A stretch of 64,000 bases of DNA from Candidatus Thiovulum stygium (GCA_021582295.1 CP091137.1:824001-888000); one strand, 5' to 3'. Shown: positions 28,361 to 39,222, counted from the stretch's first letter. Notes: generated from the letters alone by a model not told the origin. Made by a program: numbers and translations.

Positions 28361-31300
28361 ATGAAGCTAATTCTTCCATTAGTTTTTATAAGTTCAACAA
28401 TATCATTTGCAGATAATATACCATATACAATAGCTTATACAGGATATGCTGTTGAACCTTCTGGAGCAAGAATAAGTGGAATTCAACCTGTAACTTTTTC
28501 TGTTTGGAACAAAGAGAACGACGAAAATTTAACTCATCAAGTTTGGAGTGAAGAGCAAAATGTTTCGTTTAAAACAGGAAATTTTTCTGTAATGCTCGGG
28601 ACATCAAATCCGTTAAATCTGGATTTCAACGAACAATATTGGCTAACTCTAAAAATAGGCAATAATAAAGATATCAAACCTCGACAAAAATTCGCGAGTG
28701 TGCCATATGCACTAAATGCTGTGCAATCTGAAAATCGGCTTATAAAAAATATAGATGGAAATCGAACCTATTTAGAATCTAGTATCTACTCAGTGGCTTC
28801 AAAATTTGATTCGAATATTTCGAATTTAGATAATCAAATTAATTCAAATAATCTTATTGTTTCTAGCTTAAACTCTAAATTTGAGAATAATTTAACTGTA
28901 ATCGATCAAAATTTATCTAATCGAATGAAAACCGCTGATTGGACTTCAAACGGTAAAATTTCAAAATCAAAACTTGAATCAAATATTTCTGTTGAAATTC
29001 TTGAAACTGGAGATATAAATTCTAGCGAATTTTTGGCTTTAAATAATATCTCTAGTAATATTCAAGAGCAATTTAATCGAATTGGAATAAATATCGATAA
29101 TAATATAACTAAAATTGATAATTCAATCTCAAATCTTCAAACTGCTTTGGAATTAAATTCATCAGCGATTTATTCAAAATTTGATTCGAATATTTCGAAT
29201 TTAGACAATCAAATTAATTCAAATAATCTTATTGTTTCTAGCTTAAACTCTAAATTTGAGAATAATTTAACTGTTATTGATCAAAATTTATCTAATCGAA
29301 TGAAAACCGCTGATTGGACTTCAAACGGTAAAATTTCAAAATCAAAACTTGAATCAAATATTTCTGTTGAAATTCTTGAAACTGGAGATATAAATTCTAG
29401 CGAATTTTTGGCTTTAAATAATATCTCTAGTAATATTCAAGAGCAATTTAATCGAATTGGAATAAATATCGATAATAATATAACTAAAATTGATAATTCA
29501 ATCTCAAATCTTCAAACTGCTTTGGAATTAAATTCATCAGCAATTTATTCAAAATTTGATTCGAATATTTCGAATTTAGATAATCAAATTAATTCAAATA
29601 ATCTTATTGTTTCTAGCTTAAACTCTAAATTTGAGAATAATTTAACTGTTATTGATCAAAATTTATCTAATCGAATGAAAACCGCTGATTGGACTTCAAA
29701 CGGTAAAATTTCAAAATCAAAACTTGAATCAAATATTTCTGTTGAAATTCTTGAAACTGGAGATATAAATTCTAGCGAATTTTTGGCTTTAAATAATATC
29801 TCTAGTAATATTCAAGAGCAATTTAATCGAATTGGAATAAATATCGATAATAATATAACTAAAATTGATAATTCAATCTCAAATCTTCAAACTGCTTTGG
29901 AATTAAATTCATCAGCAATTTATTCAAAATTTGATTCGAATATTTCGAATTTAGACAATCAAATTAATTCAAATAATCTTATTGTTTCTAGCTTAAACTC
30001 TAAATTTGAGAATAATTTAACTGTAATCGATCAAAATTTATCTAATCGAATGAAAACCGCTGATTGGACTTCAAACGGTAAAATTTCAAAATCAAAACTT
30101 GAATCAAATATTTCTGTTGAAATTCTTGAAACTGGAGATATAAATTCTAGCGAATTTTTGGCTTTAAATAATATCTCTAGTAATATTCAAGAGCAATTTA
30201 ATCGAATTGGAATAAATATCGATAATAATATAACTAAAATTGATAATTCAATCTCAAATCTTCAAACTGCTTTGGAATTAAATTCATCAGCAATTTATTC
30301 AAAATTTGATTCGAATATTTCGAATTTAGATAATCAAATTAATTCAAATAATCTTATTGTTTCTAGCTTAAACTCTAAATTTGAGAATAATTTAACTGTA
30401 ATTGATCAAAATCTTTCAAATCGAATGAAAACCGCTGATTGGACTTCAAACGGTAAAATTTCAAAATCAAAACTTGAATCAAATATTTCTGTTGAAATTC
30501 TTGAAACTGGAGATATAAATTCTAGCGAATTTTTGGCTTTAAATAATATCTCTAGTAATATTCAAGAGCAATTTAATCGAATTGGAATAAATATCGATAA
30601 TAATATAACTAAAATTGATAATTCAATCTCAAATCTTCAAACTGCTTTGGAATTAAATTCATCAGCGATTTATTCAAAATTTGATTCAAATATTTCGAAT
30701 TTAGATAATCAAATTAATTCAAATAATCTTATTGTTTCTAGCTTAAACTCTAAATTTGAGAATAATTTAACTGTAATTGATCAAAATCTTATCAAATCGA
30801 ATGAAAACCGCTGATTGGACTTCAAACGGTAAAATTTCAAAATCAAAACTTGAATCAAATATTTCTGTTGAAATTCTTGAAACTGGAGATATAAATTCTA
30901 GCGAATTTTTGGCTTTAAATAATATCTCTAGTAATATTCAAGAGCAATTTAATCGAATTGGAATAAATATCGATAATAATATAACTAAAATTGATAATTC
31001 AATCTCAAATCTTCAAACTGCTTTGGAATTAAATTCATCAGCAATTTATTCAAAATTTGATTCGAATATTTCGAATTTAGATAATCAAATTAATTCAAAT
31101 AATCTTATTGTTTCTAGCTTAAACTCTAAATTTGAGAATAATTTAACTGTAATTGATCAAAATCTTTCAAATCGAATGAAAACCGCTGATTGGACTTCAA
31201 ACGGTAAAATTTCAAAATCAAAACTTGAATCAAATATTTCTGTTGAAATTCTTGAAACTGGAGATATAAATTCTAGCGAATTTTTGGCTTTAAATAATAT

Positions 31301-33407
31301 CTCTAGTAATATTCAAGAGCAATTTAATCGAATTGGAATAAATATCGATAATAATAGAACTAAAATTGATAATTCAATCTCAAATCTTCAAACTGCTTTG
31401 GAATTAAATTCATCAGCGATTTATTCAAAATTTGATTCGAATATTTCGAATTTAGATAATCAAATTAATTCAAATAATCTTATTGTTTCTAGCTTAAACT
31501 CTAAATTTGAGAATAATTTAACTGTAATCGATCAAAATTTATCTAATCGAATGAAAACCGCTGATTGGGATTCAGATAACAATGGCAAAATTGACTTTAA
31601 TAAAACAGAAGTTTCTAGTAGTTCTGATATCAATCTTTCATCACTAGCAAGTAGAAGTACAGTTTTAAATTCAAATGGTGTTTCTCAAACTGGAGCTAAT
31701 GCTTTAGCAGTTGGAAATTTCACAAATGCTTCTGGAAACTATTCGACAGCTTTTGGTCTTAGCACTATAGCTGATAAAAATTATATGACTGCTATTGGCA
31801 AATATAATCAATCTAATATTGATAATGCTCTTTTTGTTGTTGGAAACGGTACTGTTAATGACAGCTCAAATGCTTTTGTTGTTACTGATCAAAATACTTC
31901 TGTTTATGGCAAATTTTTTGTAAATGGTGTTGAAATTAATGGTTCAAATAGTGGCAGTTCTGTTGATATAAATACAATTAATTCTGCTATTGAAAATAAT
32001 ATATCTGCTTTAAGTTCAAATTTAATTTCAAAAGTTGATTCAAATTATACAGTTGTTAATACAAAATTTGACAATAATATAACCTATCTTAATTCAAGAT
32101 TAATTACGAATAGTTCTGATTTAAATAACTTAAACTCTAAATTTGAGAATAATTTAACTGTTATTGATCAAAATTTATCTAATCGAATGAAAACCGCTGA
32201 TTGGGATTCAGATAACAATGGCAAAATTGAGATTGCAAAAACTGATTTAAATCTTTCATCGGCAACAAGTAGAAGTGCAGTTTTAAATTCTTTAAATGCT
32301 GATATTAATCTTTCTGGAAATAGTTTAGCTTCTGGAAAAGATACAAATGCATCTGGACAATATTCAATTGCTTTTGGTGATAGAACAATTGCATATGGTA
32401 AAACATCAATGGCTTGGGGAGAACAGGCAATTGCTAAAGGTTCTCAATCAACAGCTTGGGGAGATGAAACAAATGCGAGTGGTTCTGAATCTACCGCTTT
32501 TGGTTTTAAAACTATAGCTTCTGGAGATCAATCAACAGCTTTAGGTTATAAAACTATTGCATCAGGTGACAAATCAATGGCTACAGGTAATGAGACAAAT
32601 GCAACAGCATTAAATTCTGCCTCATTTGGAACTTCAACTCTTGCAAGTGGTTCGCAATCAACATCTTTTGGTAATAGCACTATTGCATCTGGTTCAAGCT
32701 CTATGGCTATTGGATTTAATACGGTTGCTTCAAGTTATGCTTCGCTGGTTATTGGAAGATATAACACTTTACCAACAGTAAATTCTACTGCTTGGAATGG
32801 CAAAGATCCTGTTTTTGTAATTGGTAATGGTAGTTCTAATAATCGTTCAGATGCTTTTGTAGTTTATAAAGATGGTAATACTTCTATAAATGGTCATCTA
32901 TTTGTCAATGGTATTGAAATTAATGGTTCAAATAGTGGCAGTTCTGTTGATATAAATACAATTAATTCTGCTATTGAAAATAATATATCTGCTTTAAATA
33001 GAGTTAAACCTGCTTTTGTTGAAACATTTGTAATAAGTAGTACAAATACTGACGGAAGTGGGACATATTATTTATCTTCTGTTGAAATGAATACGACCGA
33101 ACAAGATTTTCATAGGGTATTACCTGTTGATTGTCCAACTGCTTCAACTCTAAGAGTAAATGCTAGTGGAACTATTAGCAATACATATACTATTTCTTTA
33201 AGAAAAGGTATTCAAGGAGATGCTTCAACTTATGCAGATACCTCTCCAGCTATTAGTTGTGTTATTGACTCATCTCATAGAAATTGCTCATCTACAAATA
33301 GTGCAACTTTGTCTGCAGGTGATACATTTGCAATTCAATTTGTTGGAACTCAAGCTATAAATACAAATGGAGGAAAAAGCATTGCTGTAACATTCAGTTG
33401 TTATTAA
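28361..33407 (+). CDS. Giant repetitive surface fibre with YadA-head-like region (frameshifted)
   Basis: It begins with a signal peptide (MKLILPLVFISSTISFA) and a conserved N-terminal module ending FASVPYALNA, seen in many secreted fibre-like proteins. Then come seven full and one partial 125-residue repeats, predicted coiled-coil/beta-rich and Asn/Ser-rich. Next is a region rich in SAxGxxTxASGxxS units (YSIAFGDRTIAYG, STALGYKTIASG), the trimeric-adhesin head repeat of YadA. A C-terminal domain has three cysteines and no autotransporter membrane anchor. A single extra A near 30793 (CTTATC versus CTTTC in sister repeats) splits the frame; intact, it would encode about 1,681 residues. It probably trimerises on the cell surface. 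Confidence 0.8.
28801..31567 (+). repeat. Seven and a half tandem 375-bp repeats in the fibre gene
   Basis: Units start at 28801, 29176, 29551, 29926, 30301, 30676, 31052 and 31427 (the last partial, to about 31567). The 376-bp spacing between 30676 and 31052 exposes the one-base insertion. Units differ at only a handful of bases (for example CAGCGATT or CAGCAATT, TTAGAC or TTAGAT, and ATAACT or AGAACT at 31356), so they have expanded or been homogenised recently. Assemblies from short reads could easily miscount them. Confidence 0.97.
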
Positions 33408-33499
33408 TTTAGAATAAACTAAAACTACAACTTAACCAAATTCTTTTTTTATATATTCGGGATTCAACCCGATGATTTACCTCATCAAACATCAAATTC

Positions 33500-33538
33500 A
33501 AAACCTTGTGTGATGAGGTCTTTTAATAACCTCATCGA
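33500..33538. terminator. Terminator hairpin after the fibre gene, copy of the one before it
   Basis: GATGAGGT at 33512-33519 pairs with ACCTCATC at 33529-33536. The preceding AAAACCTTGTGT matches the left copy at 28287. A further unpaired ACCTCATC lies at 33479-33486. The fibre gene is therefore bounded by near-identical direct repeats of about 37-41 bp. Confidence 0.75.
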
Positions 33539-33589
33539 ATATGAAAATTTAATTCCAATGTTTTAGCATAAGAATTCAATTATATTTAT

Positions 33590-36500
33590 TTAAATAGCTC
33601 TTTTTCTCCAAGCTAACAACATTAATATTGAAAGTCCAGTTAAAAGGTAATAAACAAACATTGGAACTGGCACAGGATCGCCTTGAGCATATGAATGCAT
33701 TCCGCTTAAATAAAAATTAACTCCAAAATATGTCATTATTACTGAAGAAAATCCAATTATTGATAATGACGGAAAAATATAATTTGTCCATAGTTTCGGA
33801 ATAAATCGAGTGTGTAAAATCACTACATAAACAAGAATCGTAACTAATGCCCAACTCTCTTTTGGATCCCAACCCCAATATCTTCCCCAACTTTCATTAG
33901 CCCAAACTCCGCCTAAAAAGTTTCCAACTGTTAATAAAATTAGACCAATAGTTAAATTCATTTCGTTTAAAATATTAAGTTCTGATATCTTTTTATTAAA
34001 TCGTTCGCTGTTATTTATATTTTTTAATGCAAAAATCATCAAAGTGAAAATTCCTAAAAATGCACCTAAACCTAAAAATCCATAACTTGCAGTAATTAAC
34101 GATACATGAATTGTTAGCCAATAGCTTTTTAAAACTGGCACAAGATTTGTAATTTGAGGATCAAGCCAACTTAGATTTGCAACGAAAAATATCACACCCG
34201 CTAATATTGTTGTCGCAGAAAGCGAGAATAACGAGTTTTTGCCTAATAAAATTCCTGCGAGTAACGATGCCCAACCAATATATAAAAGAGATTCATAAGC
34301 ATCACTCCATGGAGCATGACCTGAAATATACCATCTTAAAGCTAAGCCAAATGTTATAAATATAAATATTAAGAACAGCGAACTTCTAAAAATAAGTGAT
34401 AATTTTATGAATTTTTTATCTTTTAATAATTCGATAAGTGCAAGAATTCCAACTAGAAAACCAATTAATAAAGTTGGAGCGATTAATCTTTCAAAAATAT
34501 TCAAATTATTATATATTTTTTCACCATTTAAACGATCAAAATCGATAACATTATTTCCAAATTTCATCTGAAAAGCAAAAATATTATTTAGATTTAAATC
34601 TGATTCATTCCAATTTCCAGAAATAAGAGCTTGATCAACAGCTGAAAAATATCCTATAATTATATTTCTAACCATTTCACTATTATTAGCATCAAATCTT
34701 TGTAAAGCTTCAATGGTTGAAAACCAACCACTATTTACTTGAGATTGATCAGGATTTGGAAAAATTCTAAGTAAAGCACCACTATAAACCATTAATGCAA
34801 TATTCACTCTTTCATCAATTTTTAATATAGTTTTTTGGAAACGATCGCGATTTTTTTCAGGTGTTCGCATTGCTTCTTCAACTTGAGAAGCAATTTTATA
34901 ACCTTCAAAAATTTGTGGATCTTCAAAAAAGTCATCAAATGAAGCTCGTTTTTCGTTTAAATCGATGCCTAAAAGCTTATTCACAACCTCATCATTTATA
35001 TAAATTAGTTTTATCTGCTTCCATAAATTTGGTTTTAAAATCATTCCCAAAATAATTTGATTGTGATTCAAACCAGCTAATTCGTGAGTTCGACTAATTT
35101 TATTCAGAATGTCGAGATTTAATGAATCAAGCGGTTTAAATCGTCCGCCACTATCTTGAACAATCAGCGAACCAAATTTATCAGCATGATTTTTCTCAAA
35201 TTTAAAGATGAGGTCAGGATTTTCGATTTCAATTTTTTCAGCTTTTAAATTTGTGCTACTAAAAAATGAGAATAATAAAACTGCAATAAATATATTAGCA
35301 ATTGAACTATTTTCTTTTAACTTTTCTTTAAGTTTTTGAAAACGGCTACCTTTTGCAAATATCGATCCAGTTAGACCAATAAACATTAAAATATAAGCTA
35401 AATATGTAATTGGAGTTCCAGGATCAAAATTAACTGATAAAACCGAACCACCTTCATCCATATCATAAGAAGATTGAAAAAATCTATAACCTTTATAATC
35501 TAAAATATGATTCATATAAATATGATATTTCATAGAAACATTTGCCTCGCTATCTTTTAGGGTTACAAAACTTGAATATGACGACGGACTCATTGAACCC
35601 GCATATCGTTCAAGAACAAAATCATTGAGATGAATCGCAAATGGCAATGGCAAAATTCTTGCTCCATATGACACTGAAATCTTATTTTCGCCAAGTTGAG
35701 CTGTTGAATTTTTAGCAATTTCACCTCCTCGACCAATTACACTTATATTTTTTTCAAGATTATTTTTTGTATCTTTTACAGAAAAATATAATTTATGTGG
35801 AAATTGTTCTCGCTCTTTTTTTGGTGCAGACAACATTGAAACTTCGCTCTCTTCAATTCCAATTTTGATATCTTTAAAAACTATTGAAGTATCACCAATT
35901 GTATATAAATGTCTTGATAAAATTTCAACATTTTTTTCGAATTCTTCATTAACTTGTGTAGCCATTGACATTCTTGAAATATTTAATTCACTTCGTAAAT
36001 ATAATTTGCCATCTAATTTATAAATATAAATATCTGAATTAGATATATTTTGCTCTAATAAATTAAGATCGCTAAAATTTAAAGCGAAAAAACCAAGATT
36101 TATAGTTTCGCCATTCCACAAAGATAAATTTTGAGGTTGCAAATTACTTCCAAGAGAAATTATAAATTCAATTTTAGAATGACTATTAGAACTATTAGTT
36201 TCAATATATTTATTAGAGGCATATGGAACAAAATTAATTAAAGATATTTGAATGTTTTCGTTTTCAAACTCGAAATTATTTTTACTTAAATTGGAGAAAA
36301 GTTTAATTTGAGAATATTCTTTATTATTTATAGAAATATCTATAAAATTATCAGTAGAAACGATAAAATTCTTATCTTCACCCTCTCTCAAATGTAAGAC
36401 ACCCTCAAAACCGACATATCTTGTTGTTAAAGCTCCAAGTGCGACAATAATAAAAGAGAGATGTGTCAATGATACAAACCATCGTTTAAATAAAAACATA

Positions 36501-36760
36501 CGATATTTTATAAAAGTAGCAATTAGCGAAAAAGTTATAAATATTAATAACAGTTCAAACCAACTACTTTTAAAAATTTCATATTGAGCTGTTTCAGTGC
36601 CAAAATCGTTTTCGATAAAAGTGGCAACAGCAACTGAAATTGCAAATATGAACATTAGCGACATTGCTAATCTCATGTTTGACAACAAACTGGAAAAAAG
36701 ATGATAAATCTGCTTCAAATTTTTAAAGCCTTTCAAAAAAGTTTTAAACCATCTTATCAA
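33590..36760 (-). CDS. ccsBA: Fused cytochrome c synthetase CcsBA
   Basis: This 1,056-residue inner-membrane protein joins a ResB/CcsB-like N-terminal half (first helices at about 30-110, large periplasmic domain) to a CcsA half. The C-terminal part contains the heme-handling WWD-type motif WGRYWGWDPKESWALVT. Conserved histidines lie nearby in LTIHVSLITASYG and YVVILHTRF, plus ALRWYISGHAPWSDAYES. The fusion is characteristic of Campylobacterota and performs system II heme attachment to CXXCH apocytochromes. A monoheme cytochrome client is encoded at 42.1 kb. It is divergently arranged with atpB. Confidence 0.96.
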   Translation of the reverse strand: MIRWFKTFLKGFKNLKQIYHLFSSLLSNMRLAMSLMFIFAISVAVATFIENDFGTETAQYEIFKSSWFELLLIFITFSLIATFIKYRMFLFKRWFVSLTHLSFIIVALGALTTRYVGFEGVLHLREGEDKNFIVSTDNFIDISINNKEYSQIKLFSNLSKNNFEFENENIQISLINFVPYASNKYIETNSSNSHSKIEFIISLGSNLQPQNLSLWNGETINLGFFALNFSDLNLLEQNISNSDIYIYKLDGKLYLRSELNISRMSMATQVNEEFEKNVEILSRHLYTIGDTSIVFKDIKIGIEESEVSMLSAPKKEREQFPHKLYFSVKDTKNNLEKNISVIGRGGEIAKNSTAQLGENKISVSYGARILPLPFAIHLNDFVLERYAGSMSPSSYSSFVTLKDSEANVSMKYHIYMNHILDYKGYRFFQSSYDMDEGGSVLSVNFDPGTPITYLAYILMFIGLTGSIFAKGSRFQKLKEKLKENSSIANIFIAVLLFSFFSSTNLKAEKIEIENPDLIFKFEKNHADKFGSLIVQDSGGRFKPLDSLNLDILNKISRTHELAGLNHNQIILGMILKPNLWKQIKLIYINDEVVNKLLGIDLNEKRASFDDFFEDPQIFEGYKIASQVEEAMRTPEKNRDRFQKTILKIDERVNIALMVYSGALLRIFPNPDQSQVNSGWFSTIEALQRFDANNSEMVRNIIIGYFSAVDQALISGNWNESDLNLNNIFAFQMKFGNNVIDFDRLNGEKIYNNLNIFERLIAPTLLIGFLVGILALIELLKDKKFIKLSLIFRSSLFLIFIFITFGLALRWYISGHAPWSDAYESLLYIGWASLLAGILLGKNSLFSLSATTILAGVIFFVANLSWLDPQITNLVPVLKSYWLTIHVSLITASYGFLGLGAFLGIFTLMIFALKNINNSERFNKKISELNILNEMNLTIGLILLTVGNFLGGVWANESWGRYWGWDPKESWALVTILVYVVILHTRFIPKLWTNYIFPSLSIIGFSSVIMTYFGVNFYLSGMHSYAQGDPVPVPMFVYYLLTGLSILMLLAWRKRAI

Positions 36761-36832
36761 AAATATATTAATGATATATTGATTTGCATGAAACTATAGT
36801 TTTACAAAAGCTATATTTCAATTGCTGTTTGT

Positions 36833-36838
36833 TATAAT
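36833..36838 (+). promoter_or_regulatory. -10 element for atpB
   Basis: TATAAT at 36833-36838, preceded by TTTGT, lies 36 bases before the atpB ATG. It fits the Campylobacterota sigma-70 pattern, in which the -35 is weak. A strong AGGAGG ribosome site precedes the start. Confidence 0.6.
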
Positions 36839-36873
36839 TTCGAGAAAGTATTTTTATATTTAGAGGAGGAGTT

Positions 36874-37551
36874 ATGCAGGAACTTTTTACTTTTTCTGGG
36901 TTAATTTCACATAACCACTATTGGATTTATTTGTCTCACATGTTACTTGTTACTTTAATAATAGTAACTTTAGCAGTTTTAACAGTTAAATCTATGCGAC
37001 TTGTTCCAGTAGGTGTTCAAAATATGATGGAAGCATATTTGCATGGTGTTTTATCGATGGGACGAGAAACCATCGGCAAAGAAGATGCTAGAAAATATAT
37101 ACCACTTATTGCAACTCTTGGACTATTCGTATTTTTTGCAAACTTTATCGGAATTATTCCGGGATTTGAAGCTCCATCAAGTATGTTAGATTTTACTTTA
37201 GCTTTAGCTATTGCAATATTTGTCTATTATAACTATGAAGGTATTCGAAGAAACGGTTTTGTAAAATATTTTGGACATTTTTCAGGACCAGTTTGGTGGT
37301 TATCTTGGTTAATGTTTCCAATCGAGATAATTTCTCATATTTCACGAATCATCTCATTATCATTTCGACTTTTTGGAAATATAAAAGGAGATGATCTTTT
37401 CTTAGCAGTTGTATTAATGTTAGCACCTTGGGTTGCTCCACTTCCAGCATTTGCACTTTTAACATTTTCAGCAGTTTTGCAATCATTTATTATTATGATT
37501 CTAACTTATGTCTATTTAGCTGGTGCAGTTCATATTAGCAACGATCACTAA
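36874..37551 (+). CDS. atpB: F1Fo ATP synthase subunit a
   Basis: This 225-residue membrane protein forms the proton half-channels against the c-ring. Conserved are [14 protein letters not shown] in the middle, the helix with the essential arginine in [15 protein letters not shown], and [26 protein letters not shown] near the C-terminus. Length is normal for Campylobacterota. As in that group, atpB stands apart from the main atp operon. It starts at an ATG after TAGAGGAGGAGTT. Confidence 0.97.
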   Translation: MQELFTFSGLISHNHYWIYLSHMLLVTLIIVTLAVLTVKSMRLVPVGVQNMMEAYLHGVLSMGRETIGKEDARKYIPLIATLGLFVFFANFIGIIPGFEAPSSMLDFTLALAIAIFVYYNYEGIRRNGFVKYFGHFSGPVWWLSWLMFPIEIISHISRIISLSFRLFGNIKGDDLFLAVVLMLAPWVAPLPAFALLTFSAVLQSFIIMILTYVYLAGAVHISNDH

Positions 37552-37693
37552 AAATTTAATCTTTTAGATAATCTAGCTCCAATATATAATTTCTCGGGCT
37601 TTTGCTCGAGAAAATCTTCATTTAAAATTTAAACCTCATTATTACAATAAAACAAAAATATATAACTAATTTTGAAATTAGACTTTGTCTATA

Positions 37694-38066
37694 TATAAAA
37701 TAACTTCCCCGTCAGACTTTGTCTGCCACCCCTTCTAAAGAAGTGGAATTTTGAAACTATTCCCATCCTGTGGAGGGGTGTCCGTTAGGACGGGGTGGAG
37801 TGAATTTATTCCTCTTTTGATGGAAAAAGTTGTTGCATTAACCCTTTTAGAGCGGGATTATATGGAAGTGAAAAATTGAAGCGATTTTAAATTCATGATT
37901 TACTTAATATAAAATAACTTCCCCGTCAGACTTCGTCTGCCACCCCTTCTAAAGAAGGGGAATGAAGAAGTGGAATTTTTGAAATATTCCCATCCTATGG
38001 AGGGGTGTCCGTTAGGACGGGGTGGAGTGAATTTATTCCTCTTTTGATGGAAAAAGTTGTTGCATA
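37694..38066. repeat. Direct pair of about 150-bp palindromic elements
   Basis: Copy A spans about 37694-37839 and copy B about 37909-38066. Each opens with ATATAAAATAACTTCCCCGT and a GC-rich arm (GACTT[T/C]GTCTGCCACCCC) and closes with a roughly complementary arm, GGGGTGTCCGTTAGGACGGGG, running into the 3' end of an hsdS coding frame. Copy B also contains the perfect palindrome CCCCTTCTAAAGAAGGGG. Base composition is far more GC-rich than the surroundings. The arms can fold into a large hairpin, as in mobile palindromic intergenic elements. Confidence 0.75.
37806..37850 (-). pseudogene. Duplicated 3' end of hsdS
   Basis: On the minus strand this stretch reads LKGLMQQLFPSKEE followed by TAA, the same ending as the larger hsdS remnant at 38033. 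No upstream hsdS sequence remains. It is the product of duplication or recombination at the shared palindromic element. Confidence 0.6.
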
Positions 38067-39222
38067 AGTCCTTTTTTATGTTCTTTTAGTAGTTCTACTT
38101 TTTTGGTTGATGAGGTAATAAGTTCATCAAGCGAACTCAAACAATCGGCTATTTTTTGTTGTTCATGGAGTGATGGAAGTTTAATTATTAAATTTTGATA
38201 TTCAGAAATCCAATATCTTTTATGTTCTTCTGCTTGATAATCTATCATTTGGATTAATTCAAAAATCAATTTTATACTAAAATTATCACTTTTAGCTTTT
38301 AATATTTTCATTGCAGATGATTATAGCTTTAAATGGAAAATTAATCAAATTGTGTAGCTGTTGTAAAATCATCAAATATTATCACAGGCAATGAATTTTG
38401 AAAAATTCCATGAGTTTCACTTGTATAACCTAAAATGAAAGTTTTTCCAGCTGTTAATACGGGTATCTTAAAGCTATCATTGTAATTTGTGTCATTTACA
38501 AGATAATTTGTTGGTTGCTCATAATCCAATATCTCTCCCAACTTTTTCTCCTCCCACTCTCCACTATCCACAAACTCAGGAAATCGAAGTCGTGGGACAC
38601 TTTCGCCCTCTTGTGGAAAAAGTTGTTGCAAAAGTCCTTTTTTATGCTCTTTTAGAAGTTCTACTTTTTGACTTTGAGCGGTGATAAGGTTGTCAAGAGA
38701 GCTTAGAGCAATCAGCGATTTTTTGTTGTTCGTTTGGTTTTGGGATTTTTATTTTTATCTGAATTAAATTTTCATAATTCAAAGTATTTCTAACGCCACC
38801 CTCAAATATCATTTGACTTATAAATCCTTCAGAAAAAACCAATTCAATAAAAATTCATCAATTATTTTTTCTTTATTTGCTTGAAAGCTGACATATAAAG
38901 GGCTTATTATTGAAATTTCATCATCAAATTTATATGCCAATGAACCTACATCTATTCTCGAAGGGTTATATGCAAAAAATCCTTTTTTTATTACATAGTA
39001 ATTTGAAGTATCTTTACTAGCTACTCTTCTATTTTCAAAATACTCATCTTGATTAATAAATCCGTGTTTATTGCTTACACTCTGCACTAATGAAAATTTT
39101 AAATTTTTATTTTTTGATTAGTTTTTTATTAAAACTTTCTCCAAGTTTTTCTCCTCCCACTCCCCATCATTTGCAAACTCGGGAAATCTTAATTTTGGTA
39201 TATTTTTCGTTTTTTTACTCAT
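38033..39222 (-). pseudogene. Type I restriction specificity subunit HsdS, degraded
   Basis: Reading minus-strand frames in order reconstructs one HsdS. It starts MSKKTKNIPKLRFPEF at 39222, with a first target-recognition domain (39087-38818). A central spacer [26 protein letters not shown] and the next RLRFPEF follow at about 38700-38590. A second recognition domain (38590-38320) and a final [16 protein letters not shown] spacer end at 38033. At least five frameshifts break it. No hsdM or hsdR lies in the window. HsdS would give sequence specificity to a type I restriction-modification enzyme; this copy is dead or badly sequenced. Confidence 0.85.

Noticed and set aside
28801-31567. CRISPR-like array
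   Set aside because: Units are 375 bp, contiguous, without unique spacers, and in frame within a signal-peptide-bearing protein; no cas genes are nearby.
28361-33407. Prophage tail fibre
   Set aside because: Fibre-like modules are present, but no phage structural, integrase or lysis genes flank it; the neighbours are glmU and ccsBA, and it has a Sec-type signal peptide.
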